From: an uncultured Allomuricauda sp.
Lineage (GTDB): Bacteria; Bacteroidota; Bacteroidia; Flavobacteriales; Flavobacteriaceae
Direction: 5' to 3'
Length of the DNA stretch: 64,000 nucleotides
Assembly: GCF_947501165.1 (NCBI RefSeq)
Contig: NZ_CANMUU010000002.1
Span: forward strand, 992,001 to 1,056,000
A program made the position numbers and the translations under genes. The notes under the pieces are model-generated. The model made no database searches and was not told where the DNA came from. It was given only the letters and a program-made list of their open reading frames with translations. Of this stretch, positions 11,458-19,959 are shown piece by piece (the first letter of the stretch is position 1; every line of letters begins with the position of its first letter).

Positions 11458-12501
11458 CTATCGATAGGTTTTTTGGGCGTTCAGCCAACGAACGTACTGA
11501 GCCTTATTTCGGTTGTGTTGCGCTAAAGTCTCGGCAAACTTATGGTAGCCAAAATTGGATACGTCAGCAACAAAGAAGAGATAGTCATGCTTTTCACGAT
11601 TCAAGACTGCGTCAATAGAAGAAATATCAGGCATGGCAATGGGCCCTGGGGGTACACCCTTATATTTATAGGTGTTATACGGGGAGTCTATTTCTAAATC
11701 CCGATATAGGACACGTTTAATAATTGTATCGTAATTTCCGGTTTCCTTTTTTATCGCATAAATCACCGTGGGGTCTGCCTGCAATAGAATTCCTTTTTTG
11801 ATTCTGTTCAAATACACACCAGCCACTCTCGGACGCTCATCAACTTTGGCAGTTTCTTTTTGAACTATGGAAGCCAGAGAAATAACTTGTAATGGGGTTA
11901 AATTTTGTGAATTGGCTTTCTCAAGGCGTTCCTTAGTCCAGAATTTCTGATATTCTGCCAACATTCTGTCCCTGAATTTTTCAGCTGAAGTATTCCAGAA
12001 AAACTCATAGGTATTGGGAAGGTACATGGCCAATTTCGTATCATCTGAGAACCCATTTTCATTTAAAAACCCTAGATTATTGAATGCAGTATACAATTGA
12101 ATACTGTCCGCTTCCAATTGTTCTCCAATTCTCCCAGCCAAAGCGGCCAAGGATTCTTGGTTATTGAAGGAAACACGTACGGGAGTATTATTGCTCCTTA
12201 GGGAATTTATGATTTCGTTATTGTTCATTCCCTGGGTCAATGGAAATTTTCCTCCTTTTATATTGTCCACATATCCCTTCCGTTTTGCTACCGCTTCAAA
12301 CGAAGCTACATCTTTTAACAAAGGAGCTAATTGTTGGGTCACCTCTGAAAATTTTGCATCTGAGGCAATAAAGACATACGCGGTTTCATTGTTGAATTGG
12401 GTATTGGGACTAAAAATGGCAGAATATATTTGATAAACAACAAAACCGCAGATAATCAAACCTAGGATGGCCACTGCCCAAAGTATTTTTTTAATGTACA
12501 T
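11458..12501 (-). CDS. mltG: Endolytic murein transglycosylase MltG
   Basis: Membrane-anchored lytic transglycosylase that cuts nascent glycan strands and sets their length. The 347-residue protein has one N-terminal membrane helix (residues about 6-27), a LysM-like subdomain, and the YceG/MltG catalytic signature ASIVQKETAKVDERPRVAG (Glu in QKE is the catalytic acid) followed by GVYLNRIKKGILLQADPTV and the C-terminal YDYLFFVAD-type segment. It overlaps the GNAT gene by eleven bases and is the last gene of the dapF operon. Confidence 0.95.
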   Translation of the reverse strand: MYIKKILWAVAILGLIICGFVVYQIYSAIFSPNTQFNNETAYVFIASDAKFSEVTQQLAPLLKDVASFEAVAKRKGYVDNIKGGKFPLTQGMNNNEIINSLRSNNTPVRVSFNNQESLAALAGRIGEQLEADSIQLYTAFNNLGFLNENGFSDDTKLAMYLPNTYEFFWNTSAEKFRDRMLAEYQKFWTKERLEKANSQNLTPLQVISLASIVQKETAKVDERPRVAGVYLNRIKKGILLQADPTVIYAIKKETGNYDTIIKRVLYRDLEIDSPYNTYKYKGVPPGPIAMPDISSIDAVLNREKHDYLFFVADVSNFGYHKFAETLAQHNRNKAQYVRWLNAQKTYR

Positions 12502-13024
12502 GGGGATTCAATTTTTGGTACATAATTTCATTTTTAAAGCCGTTACTGGTGCGAACCCACTCTTTTTTAGTTCCGATTACTTCAAACCCAAGTTTTGTGA
12601 ACAAATTGATGCTTGCTATATTATCCTCTAAAATATTGGCGTAAATCTGATGCAGATGGAGCGTTGAAAAAGCATACTCACAAAAAAGTGAAATAGCCTC
12701 TGCCCCAACCCCCTTGTTTCTATTGTCTGGATTTGAAATGACTAGGCCCATACCAGCTCTGGCATTTTTTGGGTCAAAATCAAACAAATCAATTAAGCCC
12801 AAGCAAATACCTTCCTTATCGCATATGCATAATCTTAATTGCTTTACCTCGTAAATATCTCGATGAGCATTTTCCAAGTAAGATTGCAGGACCTTTTTGG
12901 AATATGGTTTAGTAGTGCCACTTATTTCCCAAATCGAGGTATCGTTTTCCAGTTGATAGAGAAAATCCAGGTCCGAAGGCTCAAGTGCCCTAAGGTTGAT
13001 ATGGGTTCCCTTCAAGTTTACCAT
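12491..13024 (-). CDS. GNAT family N-acetyltransferase (RimJ/SpeG-like)
   Basis: A 177-residue acetyltransferase of the RimJ/RimL/SpeG type. It begins LKGTHINLRALEPSDLDFLYQLEND, the usual opening of the group, and has the acetyl-CoA loop NPDNRNKGVGAEAISLFCEY followed by NILEDNIASINLFTKLGFEV. Acceptor unknown: ribosomal protein N-termini or polyamines are both family possibilities. Overlaps dapF by seven bases upstream and mltG by eleven downstream, so it is tightly coupled to cell-wall genes, which may be incidental. Confidence 0.88.
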   Translation of the reverse strand: MVNLKGTHINLRALEPSDLDFLYQLENDTSIWEISGTTKPYSKKVLQSYLENAHRDIYEVKQLRLCICDKEGICLGLIDLFDFDPKNARAGMGLVISNPDNRNKGVGAEAISLFCEYAFSTLHLHQIYANILEDNIASINLFTKLGFEVIGTKKEWVRTSNGFKNEIMYQKLNPHVH

Positions 13025-13791
13025 TCCACTTTCCCTTTAAATACCTGTTTTGCTGGACCTTTTAGAAAAATATTGGTGTACAATCCGTTTTGGGTATCAA
13101 AACTTACCGTCAATTTTCCGCCAGGCATATTTATAAATACCGTATTTGATTCTGTTTTCCCCATTTTGTGCATGGCAATGGCAACAGCAGTTACACCCGT
13201 GCCACATGAGAGGGTTTCATCTTCTACACCACGTTCATATGTGCGGGCATTAAACGCACCATCCTTTGATTCTGAAACGAAGTTGATATTGCTCCCCGTT
13301 TTTCCATACATACCATACCTGAGTTTGGCTCCTACCTTTTTTACATCAACTTCTTCCAAATCCTCCACAATCTGCACATGATGTGGCGACCCTGTATCCA
13401 AAAAACTGTAGGTAGGTTTTTCCTTCACCTCATGAACATTCCCCATCTTAAGATTGACTATATCTCCTTCAATGGTAGCATAGTGCAAACCATCAATAGC
13501 GTTAAAAGAGGTTTCCTTATCAATCATACCCAAAAAGTGTGCAAAGGCTACCGCACAACGTCCACCATTGCCACAAAGACTTTGACTTCCATCGGAGTTA
13601 TAGTATACCATCCTAAAATCAGACAATTTGTCATTTTCCAAAAGAATAAGACCATCAGCCCCTATACCAAATCTCCTATCGCAAAGTTGGCTGATAAGCT
13701 TGGTATTGTTTTTGGGGAAAACATTGTGACGATTGTCTATCATGACAAAGTCATTGCCGGTTCCTTGATATTTATAAAATTCGGCCTTCAT
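13018..13791 (-). CDS. dapF: Diaminopimelate epimerase DapF
   Basis: Converts LL- to meso-diaminopimelate for lysine and peptidoglycan. The N-terminus FYKYQGTGNDFVMIDN is diagnostic. Both catalytic cysteines are present: Cys73 in SLCGNGGRC and the second in ETLSCGTGVTAVA. The ATG at 13791 gives the standard start (MKAEFYKYQG); a TTG twelve bases upstream is in frame and lies five bases after a perfect -7 element, so a short leader or a slightly longer leaderless form are both possible. First gene of dapF-GNAT-mltG. Confidence 0.96.
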   Translation of the reverse strand: MKAEFYKYQGTGNDFVMIDNRHNVFPKNNTKLISQLCDRRFGIGADGLILLENDKLSDFRMVYYNSDGSQSLCGNGGRCAVAFAHFLGMIDKETSFNAIDGLHYATIEGDIVNLKMGNVHEVKEKPTYSFLDTGSPHHVQIVEDLEEVDVKKVGAKLRYGMYGKTGSNINFVSESKDGAFNARTYERGVEDETLSCGTGVTAVAIAMHKMGKTESNTVFINMPGGKLTVSFDTQNGLYTNIFLKGPAKQVFKGKVEW

Positions 13792-13808
13792 ACTTTCGTT
13801 CAAAAGAA

Positions 13809-13816
13809 CAAATATA
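13809..13816 (-). promoter_or_regulatory. -7 promoter element of dapF
   Basis: On the minus strand TATATTTG matches TAnnTTTG exactly. The predicted start of transcription is near 13804, giving a leader of roughly a dozen bases to the ATG at 13791. Confidence 0.5.
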
Positions 13817-13885
13817 GGGCATTCTTTAGGGAAATTTTTGTAGTTAAAAGGGAGTTAAACCGGTCAACACAAAAGTGAATTCATT

Positions 13886-13893
13886 TAATTTTG
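13886..13893 (+). promoter_or_regulatory. -7 promoter element of the Do-type protease gene
   Basis: TAATTTTG, an exact TAnnTTTG, 31 bases before the ATG at 13925. No sigma-E-like element was recognised. Confidence 0.45.
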
Positions 13894-13924
13894 TTAAAGC
13901 CAAATGTTAAATATTTATTGAATT

Positions 13925-15319
13925 ATGAAGAAAATTGGAAGTTTATTTTTGGTTTCCCTATTTGCAGGAGCTATCACCTTGGGATCGTATATATTATTTT
14001 TTGAAAAGGATACCTATAAAATAATAGAGAGTGCACAAGAAACTCCCTTTATAAGCACAAGTAATTTAAGCGCATCTGCCAAGGGCGCCGGGATTAACGA
14101 GGTTGACTTTACCATTGCTGCCGAGAAAACAGTAAACTCGGTAGTACACGTAAAAAACTTGACCTTAAGCAAAGGCTCTGGTAATAGTCTTGCCGAGTTT
14201 TTCTATGGATTTGAAAAGAAGCAAACTCCTCAAATTGGAACAGGTTCTGGAGTGATTATCTCTCCCGATGGTTTTATTGTAACCAACAATCATGTTATAG
14301 CCAATGCAAGTCAGCTTGAGGTTACCCTGAACAACAAAAAAACATATAAAGCCAAAGTTATCGGAGCTGATAAGGACTCTGATATTGCTTTGTTAAAGAT
14401 TAATACGGATGAGGCTCTACCCTACCTTGCTTTTGGTGATTCGGACAATGCCAAGGTGGGTGAATGGGTGCTAGCAGTGGGCAATCCGTTTAGTTTAACG
14501 TCTACGGTTACTGCAGGTATTGTAAGTGCCAAAGCCCGTTCATTGGGAAGAGGCCAGTCGTTTATCCAAACCGATGCAGCTGTAAATCCTGGAAATAGTG
14601 GAGGTGCTCTTGTAAATACAAATGGAGATTTAATTGGTATTAATACCGCGATTACATCACAAACAGGTTCTTATGTAGGATATGCATTCGCCGTTCCCAG
14701 TAATATTGCCAAAAAGGTGATTGAGGATTTAATGGAGTTTGGTAACGTGCAAAGAGGTCTTTTAGGCATCAGAGGAGGTGATTTAAACACCGAGATTGCA
14801 TCTGAATTGGGACTAGATGAAATTGAAGGTGTGTATATTTCAGAAATAACAGAAGAGTCAGGTGCTTCTGAAGCTGGTTTAAAAGAAGGGGATGTCATAA
14901 AAAAGGTTGATAATATTTTAGTACGGAAATTTTCTGAACTAACTGGGTACATTTCTTCAAAAAGACCCGGAGACGTTATTGAAGTAATGGTAGACAGAAA
15001 AGGTCAACTATTGAAGAAAAGCGTACGACTTAAAAAGCAGCAGAGCATCATTCTTCCTGTAACTTATTTTATGGTCAAGAATCTTTCCAAAGAAGACCAA
15101 AAGGAATTTGGTGTAAAGGAAGGTGTAAAAATAGTAGATGTTCCAGAAGGTTACAGCAGATACGACCTAAAGGATAAGGTTATTACTGAAGTAGATGGTA
15201 AAGAAATAACCAATATTGACGATGCCAAAGAGGTATTTGGAGAAATATCGCGTTATGGACGAACCAGTTTCACCATGATAAACAAAAATGGAGAAAAAGA
15301 ACGTTTAATCCTTCAATAG
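13925..15319 (+). CDS. Do-type (DegP/DegQ) periplasmic serine protease
   Basis: Degrades or refolds damaged envelope proteins. The 464-residue protein has an N-terminal membrane/signal segment (LFLVSLFAGAITLGSYILFF), a trypsin-like domain with catalytic His123 (VTNNHVI), Asp153 (DSDIALLKI) and Ser225 (NPGNSGGALV), a first PDZ domain at about 278-365 and a second, weaker PDZ at about 375-464. The triad is complete. It is monocistronic, with its own promoter and a strong terminator; dapF is divergent upstream. Confidence 0.93.
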   Translation: MKKIGSLFLVSLFAGAITLGSYILFFEKDTYKIIESAQETPFISTSNLSASAKGAGINEVDFTIAAEKTVNSVVHVKNLTLSKGSGNSLAEFFYGFEKKQTPQIGTGSGVIISPDGFIVTNNHVIANASQLEVTLNNKKTYKAKVIGADKDSDIALLKINTDEALPYLAFGDSDNAKVGEWVLAVGNPFSLTSTVTAGIVSAKARSLGRGQSFIQTDAAVNPGNSGGALVNTNGDLIGINTAITSQTGSYVGYAFAVPSNIAKKVIEDLMEFGNVQRGLLGIRGGDLNTEIASELGLDEIEGVYISEITEESGASEAGLKEGDVIKKVDNILVRKFSELTGYISSKRPGDVIEVMVDRKGQLLKKSVRLKKQQSIILPVTYFMVKNLSKEDQKEFGVKEGVKIVDVPEGYSRYDLKDKVITEVDGKEITNIDDAKEVFGEISRYGRTSFTMINKNGEKERLILQ

Positions 15320-15337
15320 CATATCAAAAAGATAAAT

Positions 15338-15369
15338 AAAAAAAGCACCCTTCTTCGGGTGCTTTTTTA
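15338..15369 (+). terminator. Rho-independent terminator of the Do-type protease gene
   Basis: AAAAGCACCC (15341-15350) and GGGTGCTTTT (15357-15366) form a perfect stem around a TTCTTC loop, followed by six T residues. Confidence 0.95.
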
Positions 15370-15404
15370 TGACCAAAAGGTTTTACGAAAACGATTGAAA
15401 TATC

Positions 15405-15412
15405 TAATTTTG
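15405..15412 (+). promoter_or_regulatory. -7 promoter element of gapA
   Basis: TAATTTTG, an exact TAnnTTTG, placed 28 bases before the ATG at 15441 and just after the preceding terminator. Confidence 0.55.
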
Positions 15413-15440
15413 CCGAAAATTTTAAATACACAACCTAAAG

Positions 15441-16889
15441 ATGAGCGATATCCGTTCCTACGAAAAAGAACTTGCCTTTCAAGCTGATAGAAGAAAAGCC
15501 ACAACAGAATTCATTAAAATCATCAGTGACTTATGGTACGACAAGGCCATAGAGGTTGTTCTTTTCAAAAATCAAATCATTGATAAGAATGTAAGTGACA
15601 TCATTAATCTGCACGAATATGCCGGGGAATTTGTACAAAAGCCCATTTCCATTTTCGATTCCGTAGAGATTTTAAGAGCTATCAATGATATTAGCCTCCC
15701 TCCTGCCAAATTGGATATTGGAAAATTGACCTATGAATATCACTCAGATGGAAATACACATCTCAATGTAAAAGCATTTGTACTCGATAAATTAAAGGAT
15801 GCCCATGCTTCCAAAGAAATTAAACCAAAGGATGTTGTTTTATATGGTTTCGGAAGAATTGGGCGTTTAGTGGCCAGGGAACTCATGACCAAAACCGGTC
15901 GTGGCAGTCAGCTTCGGTTGAGAGCGGTTGTGGTTAGAGGAGCTTTATCACAAGAAGTCCTTGAAAAAAGAGCCGCTTTGCTCAAGACTGACTCTGTGCA
16001 CGGTCAATTTATGGGAACAGTGGATGTAGATGTGGAAAATGAAGCCCTTATCATAAATGGTACTACCGTTAAGTTTATTAGTGCGGATAATCCTGAAAGT
16101 ATAGATTATACCAAATACAGTATCTACAATGCTTTGATTATTGACAATACTGGAGCCTTTAGGGATAAGGCCGCTCTATCCCGACATTTGGAAGCAAAAG
16201 GCGCTGGAAGAGTTTTGCTTACCGCCCCAGGAAAAGAAGTGCCTAACATTGTTCATGGAGTTAACCAAAGAGAGTTTGACCCAGATGAGACAAAAATCTA
16301 TTCTGCAGCTTCTTGTACAACCAATGCCATTACACCCATATTAAAGGTGATAGAGGATTCTTTGGGTATCAAAAAAGGACATATAGAAACCATACACGCC
16401 TATACCAACGATCAAAACCTTGTGGACAATATGCACAATAAATATCGCAGAGGACGTGCTGCTGCCCTAAATATGGTAATCACCGAAACAGGAGCCGGAG
16501 CTGCTGTGGCCAAAGCACTACCAGGACTTAAGGGCAAGTTGACTTCAAATGCAATTCGAGTGCCAGTTCCCAATGGCTCGTTGGCTATTTTGAATTTGGA
16601 AGTAAAAACTAAAACTTCAACGGAAAGCGTTAATACCATTCTTAAAAAATATGCTTTGGAAGGTGATTTGGTGGAACAGATTAAGTACTCCTTGAGCAAT
16701 GAATTGGTCTCTTCGGATATCGTGGGAGCCTCTGCGCCCTCAATTTATGACAGCAAGGCCACTTTGGTTTCTGCTGATGGAAAAAGCCTGGTTCTCTATA
16801 TCTGGTACGATAATGAATATGGGTATTCGCATCAAGTGATTAGATTGGCAAAATACATCTCTAAGGTAAGAAGGTATACATATTATTAG
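15441..16889 (+). CDS. Glyceraldehyde-3-phosphate dehydrogenase, long form
   Basis: Oxidises glyceraldehyde 3-phosphate in glycolysis (or runs in reverse). At 482 residues it is about 145 longer than ordinary GAPDH; the extra part is an N-terminal domain (residues 1-130) without recognised motif. The NAD(P)-binding GFGRIGR is at 136-142, the catalytic Cys292 is in SAASCTTNAI and the C-terminal WYDNEYGYSHQV is intact. Long GAPDH of this type is common in Flavobacteriia. The neighbouring genes are unrelated; it has its own promoter. Confidence 0.93.
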   Translation: MSDIRSYEKELAFQADRRKATTEFIKIISDLWYDKAIEVVLFKNQIIDKNVSDIINLHEYAGEFVQKPISIFDSVEILRAINDISLPPAKLDIGKLTYEYHSDGNTHLNVKAFVLDKLKDAHASKEIKPKDVVLYGFGRIGRLVARELMTKTGRGSQLRLRAVVVRGALSQEVLEKRAALLKTDSVHGQFMGTVDVDVENEALIINGTTVKFISADNPESIDYTKYSIYNALIIDNTGAFRDKAALSRHLEAKGAGRVLLTAPGKEVPNIVHGVNQREFDPDETKIYSAASCTTNAITPILKVIEDSLGIKKGHIETIHAYTNDQNLVDNMHNKYRRGRAAALNMVITETGAGAAVAKALPGLKGKLTSNAIRVPVPNGSLAILNLEVKTKTSTESVNTILKKYALEGDLVEQIKYSLSNELVSSDIVGASAPSIYDSKATLVSADGKSLVLYIWYDNEYGYSHQVIRLAKYISKVRRYTYY

Positions 16890-16996
16890 ACCATCCAAAA
16901 CGGGTGAGAAAAAAAAGGCTGGACTGTTTTTTTGATTTTTGGTTTATTGCCGTAAATTCGCCCTACCCTCAATCTAATTTAACATATAAACACACC

Positions 16997-17599
16997 ATGA
17001 GACGTCTTAGTTTGTTCATCACAATCCTCTTATTTTTTAGCTTTTTTTCAGTAAACGCACAACAATCCGATACTGTTGAAGAAGACCAAAGTCTAGTTTC
17101 CCAATTTCAAGCTTTAGAAAAGAAATCAGGAAATTATAATGCCAACGGCATCCGTTATGAAGTAGTGCGTTTAAGCGATTTAAACAGAATCAAGAAAAGT
17201 ATCTTTGATTCCATAAATACGGCCAATGCTTCCATAAAACAGCTTACCGCAACCATTGAGGGAAATACTAACGAAATTGATGGGTTAAATACCAAGCTTC
17301 AAGAAACCACAAGTAATTTAACTAGGGTGACCAATGAAAAAGATAGCATTTCTTTCTTTGGTGCACTTTTGAGCAAGGGAACCTATAAGGCTATTGTATG
17401 GGGCATTATTGCCATCCTTACCCTACTCCTTTTCTTGTTCGTTTATAAATTTAGGAATAGTAATTTCCTTACCCAACAAGCCAAGAGTGCTTTGGCCGAA
17501 TTGGAAACGGAATACGAAGATCATAGGAGAAAGGCCTTGGAAAGAGAACAAAAGGTAAGTAGGATGCTGCAAGATGAGCTCAATAAACAAAAGAAATAA
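16997..17599 (+). CDS. Exported coiled-coil protein with one membrane helix
   Basis: Unrecognised protein of 200 residues. It begins MRRLSLFITILLFFSFFSVNAQ, a clear signal peptide with a Bacteroidota-style cleavage before QQ. A heptad-rich segment follows (about 60-115, NASIKQLTATIEGNTNEID), then one transmembrane helix (AIVWGIIAILTLLLFLFVYKF, about 132-152) and a charged C-terminal coiled coil (AELETEYEDHRRKALEREQK). The frame is open further upstream, but only the ATG at 16997 yields the signal peptide. Function unknown; it lies between gapA and the trmD group and ends at a terminator. Confidence 0.8.
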   Translation: MRRLSLFITILLFFSFFSVNAQQSDTVEEDQSLVSQFQALEKKSGNYNANGIRYEVVRLSDLNRIKKSIFDSINTANASIKQLTATIEGNTNEIDGLNTKLQETTSNLTRVTNEKDSISFFGALLSKGTYKAIVWGIIAILTLLLFLFVYKFRNSNFLTQQAKSALAELETEYEDHRRKALEREQKVSRMLQDELNKQKK

Positions 17600-17601
17600 T
17601 G

Positions 17602-17628
17602 AAAAGCTTCTCTAGGGAAGCTTTTTTG
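17602..17628 (+). terminator. Rho-independent terminator
   Basis: AAAAGCTTC and GAAGCTTTT form a perfect stem directly after the stop codon of the coiled-coil protein, followed by a run of six T residues. Confidence 0.93.
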
Positions 17629-17800
17629 TTTGACCTACCCTAATCAAATTATCTAAACAGAGTCAATCCAGTTCATTTCCCAAATATGTTTCATAGCCCA
17701 TAACCAACTATTTAATTGAACTTTTTTAGAAACGACAAACTTAGATTCTCGCGGCAACATGAAACCGATTCTGATGATAAGTGCAGAAGGGTGAATTGAC

Positions 17801-17808
17801 TACATTTG
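17801..17808 (+). promoter_or_regulatory. -7 promoter element of the GNAT-trmD operon
   Basis: TACATTTG matches TAnnTTTG exactly and ends four bases before the ATG at 17813, predicting a leaderless transcript. Confidence 0.5.
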
Positions 17809-17812
17809 CTGT

Positions 17813-18268
17813 ATGGAGATTAAAATGGCAAGCCAGGAGAATTTAGAAGGTATTGCTCCCTTGTTTGATGCATATCGTATCTTTTACGGACGACCCTCTA
17901 ACTTAGAAGCTGCTCGGGCTTTTTTAAATGAGCGTTTCAATCAAAATGAAAATGTATTGTTTTTGGCTCAAAACAAAGGGGAACCAATAGGGTTTACCCA
18001 GCTTTATAAAACATTTTCTTCAGTATCCCTCACACCTTTCTACATACTTAATGATTTATTTGTAACCTCCGAACATAGAAACAAAGGGGTTGGCAAAGCT
18101 CTACTTGAACATGCACAACTATTTTGCAGGGACATGGGTTTTAAGGGATTGGCCCTTGAGACGACATTGGACAATCCAGCACAAAAACTGTATGAAAGCT
18201 TGGGATGGGAACTTGATAAATCCTACTTACACTATTTTTGGACCAATCCGAATCAATCCAACACATAG
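17813..18268 (+). CDS. GNAT family N-acetyltransferase
   Basis: A 151-residue acetyltransferase. It begins MEIKMASQENLEGIAPLFDAYRIFYG; the acetyl-CoA loop is VTSEHRNKGVGKALLEHAQ and the C-terminal part is ALETTLDNPAQKLYESLGWE. Close to the type often annotated as a general GNAT acting on amino-acid-like substrates; the acceptor is unknown. It ends 15 bases before trmD and is probably co-transcribed with it. The ATG lies almost on the predicted transcription start. Confidence 0.88.
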   Translation: MEIKMASQENLEGIAPLFDAYRIFYGRPSNLEAARAFLNERFNQNENVLFLAQNKGEPIGFTQLYKTFSSVSLTPFYILNDLFVTSEHRNKGVGKALLEHAQLFCRDMGFKGLALETTLDNPAQKLYESLGWELDKSYLHYFWTNPNQSNT

Positions 18269-18283
18269 CATTTCCATTCTATT

Positions 18284-18958
18284 ATGAGGATAGACATTAT
18301 TACCGTATTACCCGAGCTATTGAAAAGTCCATTTGAAGCCTCCATTTTAAAACGGGCTATAGATAAGGGCATTGTGGAAGTGCATCTTCACAATTTACGG
18401 GAATATGGCCAAGGTAACTATAAACGGGTGGACGATTATCAATTTGGAGGTGGGGCAGGCATGGTTCTGATGATTGAACCCATTGATAGATGTATTTCTA
18501 AACTAGCTCAAGAAAGAGACTATGACGAGATCATCTACTTAACCCCAGATGGTGATACACTGAATCAAGGTATTGCTAATCAATTATCCCTCAAACAGAA
18601 CATCATCATGCTTTGTGGACATTATAAAGGAGTGGATCAGCGTGTTAGAGATAAGTTTGTTACCCGAGAAATTTCGGTTGGGGATTACGTGCTCTCCGGA
18701 GGTGAATTGGGTGCTGCCATTCTAAGTGACGCGGTAATACGTTTAATTCCCGGTGTATTGAATGATGAAACCTCTGCGTTGACCGATACTTTTCAAGACA
18801 ATCTTTTGGCCCCGCCAGTATATACGAGACCCGCAGAATACAAAGGAATGGAGGTGCCTAAAATTTTACTCAGTGGAAATACTCCCAAAATAGATGAATG
18901 GAGAGAAGAACAGGCACTACAAAAAACACAAGAAAAACGACCCGATTTATTGAAATGA
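18284..18958 (+). CDS. trmD: tRNA (guanine37-N1)-methyltransferase TrmD
   Basis: Forms m1G37 next to the anticodon, preventing +1 frameshifts. The 224 residues carry the trefoil-knot SAM-binding segments [27 protein letters not shown] and [16 protein letters not shown], and the catalytic Asp of TDTFQDN-type sequence. Length is normal for Bacteroidota TrmD. It is followed after one base by a small membrane protein gene and then by rplS, the usual partner of trmD. Confidence 0.96.
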   Translation: MRIDIITVLPELLKSPFEASILKRAIDKGIVEVHLHNLREYGQGNYKRVDDYQFGGGAGMVLMIEPIDRCISKLAQERDYDEIIYLTPDGDTLNQGIANQLSLKQNIIMLCGHYKGVDQRVRDKFVTREISVGDYVLSGGELGAAILSDAVIRLIPGVLNDETSALTDTFQDNLLAPPVYTRPAEYKGMEVPKILLSGNTPKIDEWREEQALQKTQEKRPDLLK

Positions 18959-18959
18959 C

Positions 18960-19289
18960 ATGAAAGACTATGAAATACTATACCTGACCAGTGGTGTAAT
19001 CAGTACCATTTTTCAACTTGTAATCATTGTTGCAACGGGGATATTACTATTCAAAAAAAGAAGCGTGGCTACCGGTCTTATGTTTGTGGGCAGCCTACTT
19101 TCAGTGGCCTTTTATGGATTTTCACTTTTTGGCAGTACTTTAGTAGCACGGCAGGGTGCTGAAGATTTGGTCAAATTCAATGCTATCTTCAGTATTGTTA
19201 ATCAAATTCCACATATTCTTTTCGCTGTGGGACTCTTACTTTTCATAATCCAGTACACAAAAAAGGAGAACGATTCCAAAAACATTTGA
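18960..19289 (+). CDS. Small hypothetical membrane protein (109 aa)
   Basis: Not recognised. It has three hydrophobic helices (VISTIFQLVIIVATGILLF, GLMFVGSLLSVAFYGFSLF, IPHILFAVGLLLFIIQY) with an odd number of spans and a short charged C-terminus (KKENDSKNI). The start codon lies one base after the trmD stop, so it is translated from the trmD mRNA. The rplS promoter begins immediately after its stop codon. No function can be suggested. Confidence 0.72.
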   Translation: MKDYEILYLTSGVISTIFQLVIIVATGILLFKKRSVATGLMFVGSLLSVAFYGFSLFGSTLVARQGAEDLVKFNAIFSIVNQIPHILFAVGLLLFIIQYTKKENDSKNI

Positions 19290-19296
19290 TTTTAAC

Positions 19297-19326
19297 TTGG
19301 GTATTCCTAAGAAAATGGTACTTTTG
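19297..19326 (+). promoter_or_regulatory. Promoter of rplS
   Basis: TTG at 19297-19299, a spacer of exactly 19 bases, and TACTTTTG at 19319-19326 match the full Bacteroidota consensus TTG-N19-TAnnTTTG. The leader to the rplS ATG would be about 63 bases. Confidence 0.8.
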
Positions 19327-19393
19327 CACACGCAAATTCAACCTCTGACGAAAGGCGTGAAAGTTGGCTTTGTTAAATCACAAAAAAAGACCC

Positions 19394-19744
19394 ATGGAAT
19401 CTTTAGTAAAATTTATTGAAGACGAATTCATCCAAAAAAAGGAGTTTCCAAACTTCTCATCCGGTGATACCATCACCGTTTATTACGAAATCAAGGAAGG
19501 TGAAAAAACCCGTACACAGTTCTTTAAAGGAGTTGTGATACAAAGAAGAGGTACTGGTGCTACTGAGACATTTACCATTAGAAAAATGTCAGGAACTGTT
19601 GGTGTGGAACGTATTTTCCCCATCAATATGCCGGCTCTTCAGCGAATTGAATTGAACAAGAGAGGAAAAGTACGTCGCTCTAGAATTTTCTATTTCAGAG
19701 GATTGACCGGTAAAAAAGCACGTATTAAAGAAATTAGAGGATAG
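19394..19744 (+). CDS. rplS: 50S ribosomal protein L19
   Basis: Ribosomal protein at the interface of the two subunits. The 116 residues begin MESLVKFIEDEFIQKKEFPN, the standard Flavobacteriaceae start; ten upstream in-frame codons are not conserved in the family and were excluded. Typical segments are FFKGVVIQRRGTGATETFT, RKMSGTVGVERIFP and GKVRRSRIFYFRGLTGKKAR. It has its own promoter and its own terminator, although it sits next to trmD as in most bacteria. Confidence 0.97.
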   Translation: MESLVKFIEDEFIQKKEFPNFSSGDTITVYYEIKEGEKTRTQFFKGVVIQRRGTGATETFTIRKMSGTVGVERIFPINMPALQRIELNKRGKVRRSRIFYFRGLTGKKARIKEIRG

Positions 19745-19769
19745 AACATCCTTCATGTTATCTAATTGT

Positions 19770-19800
19770 AAAGGGCACTCCAAAGGGTGCCCTTTTCTTA
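19770..19800 (+). terminator. Rho-independent terminator of rplS
   Basis: AAAGGGCAC (19770-19778) pairs with GTGCCCTTT (19787-19795), followed by T-rich sequence, 25 bases after the stop codon. Confidence 0.93.
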
Positions 19801-19959
19801 TGAACAATTGTTGATAACCATAGTTCATATATTGTTGATTTTTAAACGGTTATAAAATTTGGATTTTTCAAGTATTATAATAATTTAGTCGGAGAAATAT
19901 GAAGGAGAGTTAATCAAATTCTTATTTCTTTTAAAGTTTGACGTTCTTTAAAATTTGTT

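Noticed and set aside
19327..19393. Autoregulatory leader of rplS
   Set aside because: Only a 5-base stem CACGC/GCGTG was found, and its left arm would start at or before the predicted transcription start.
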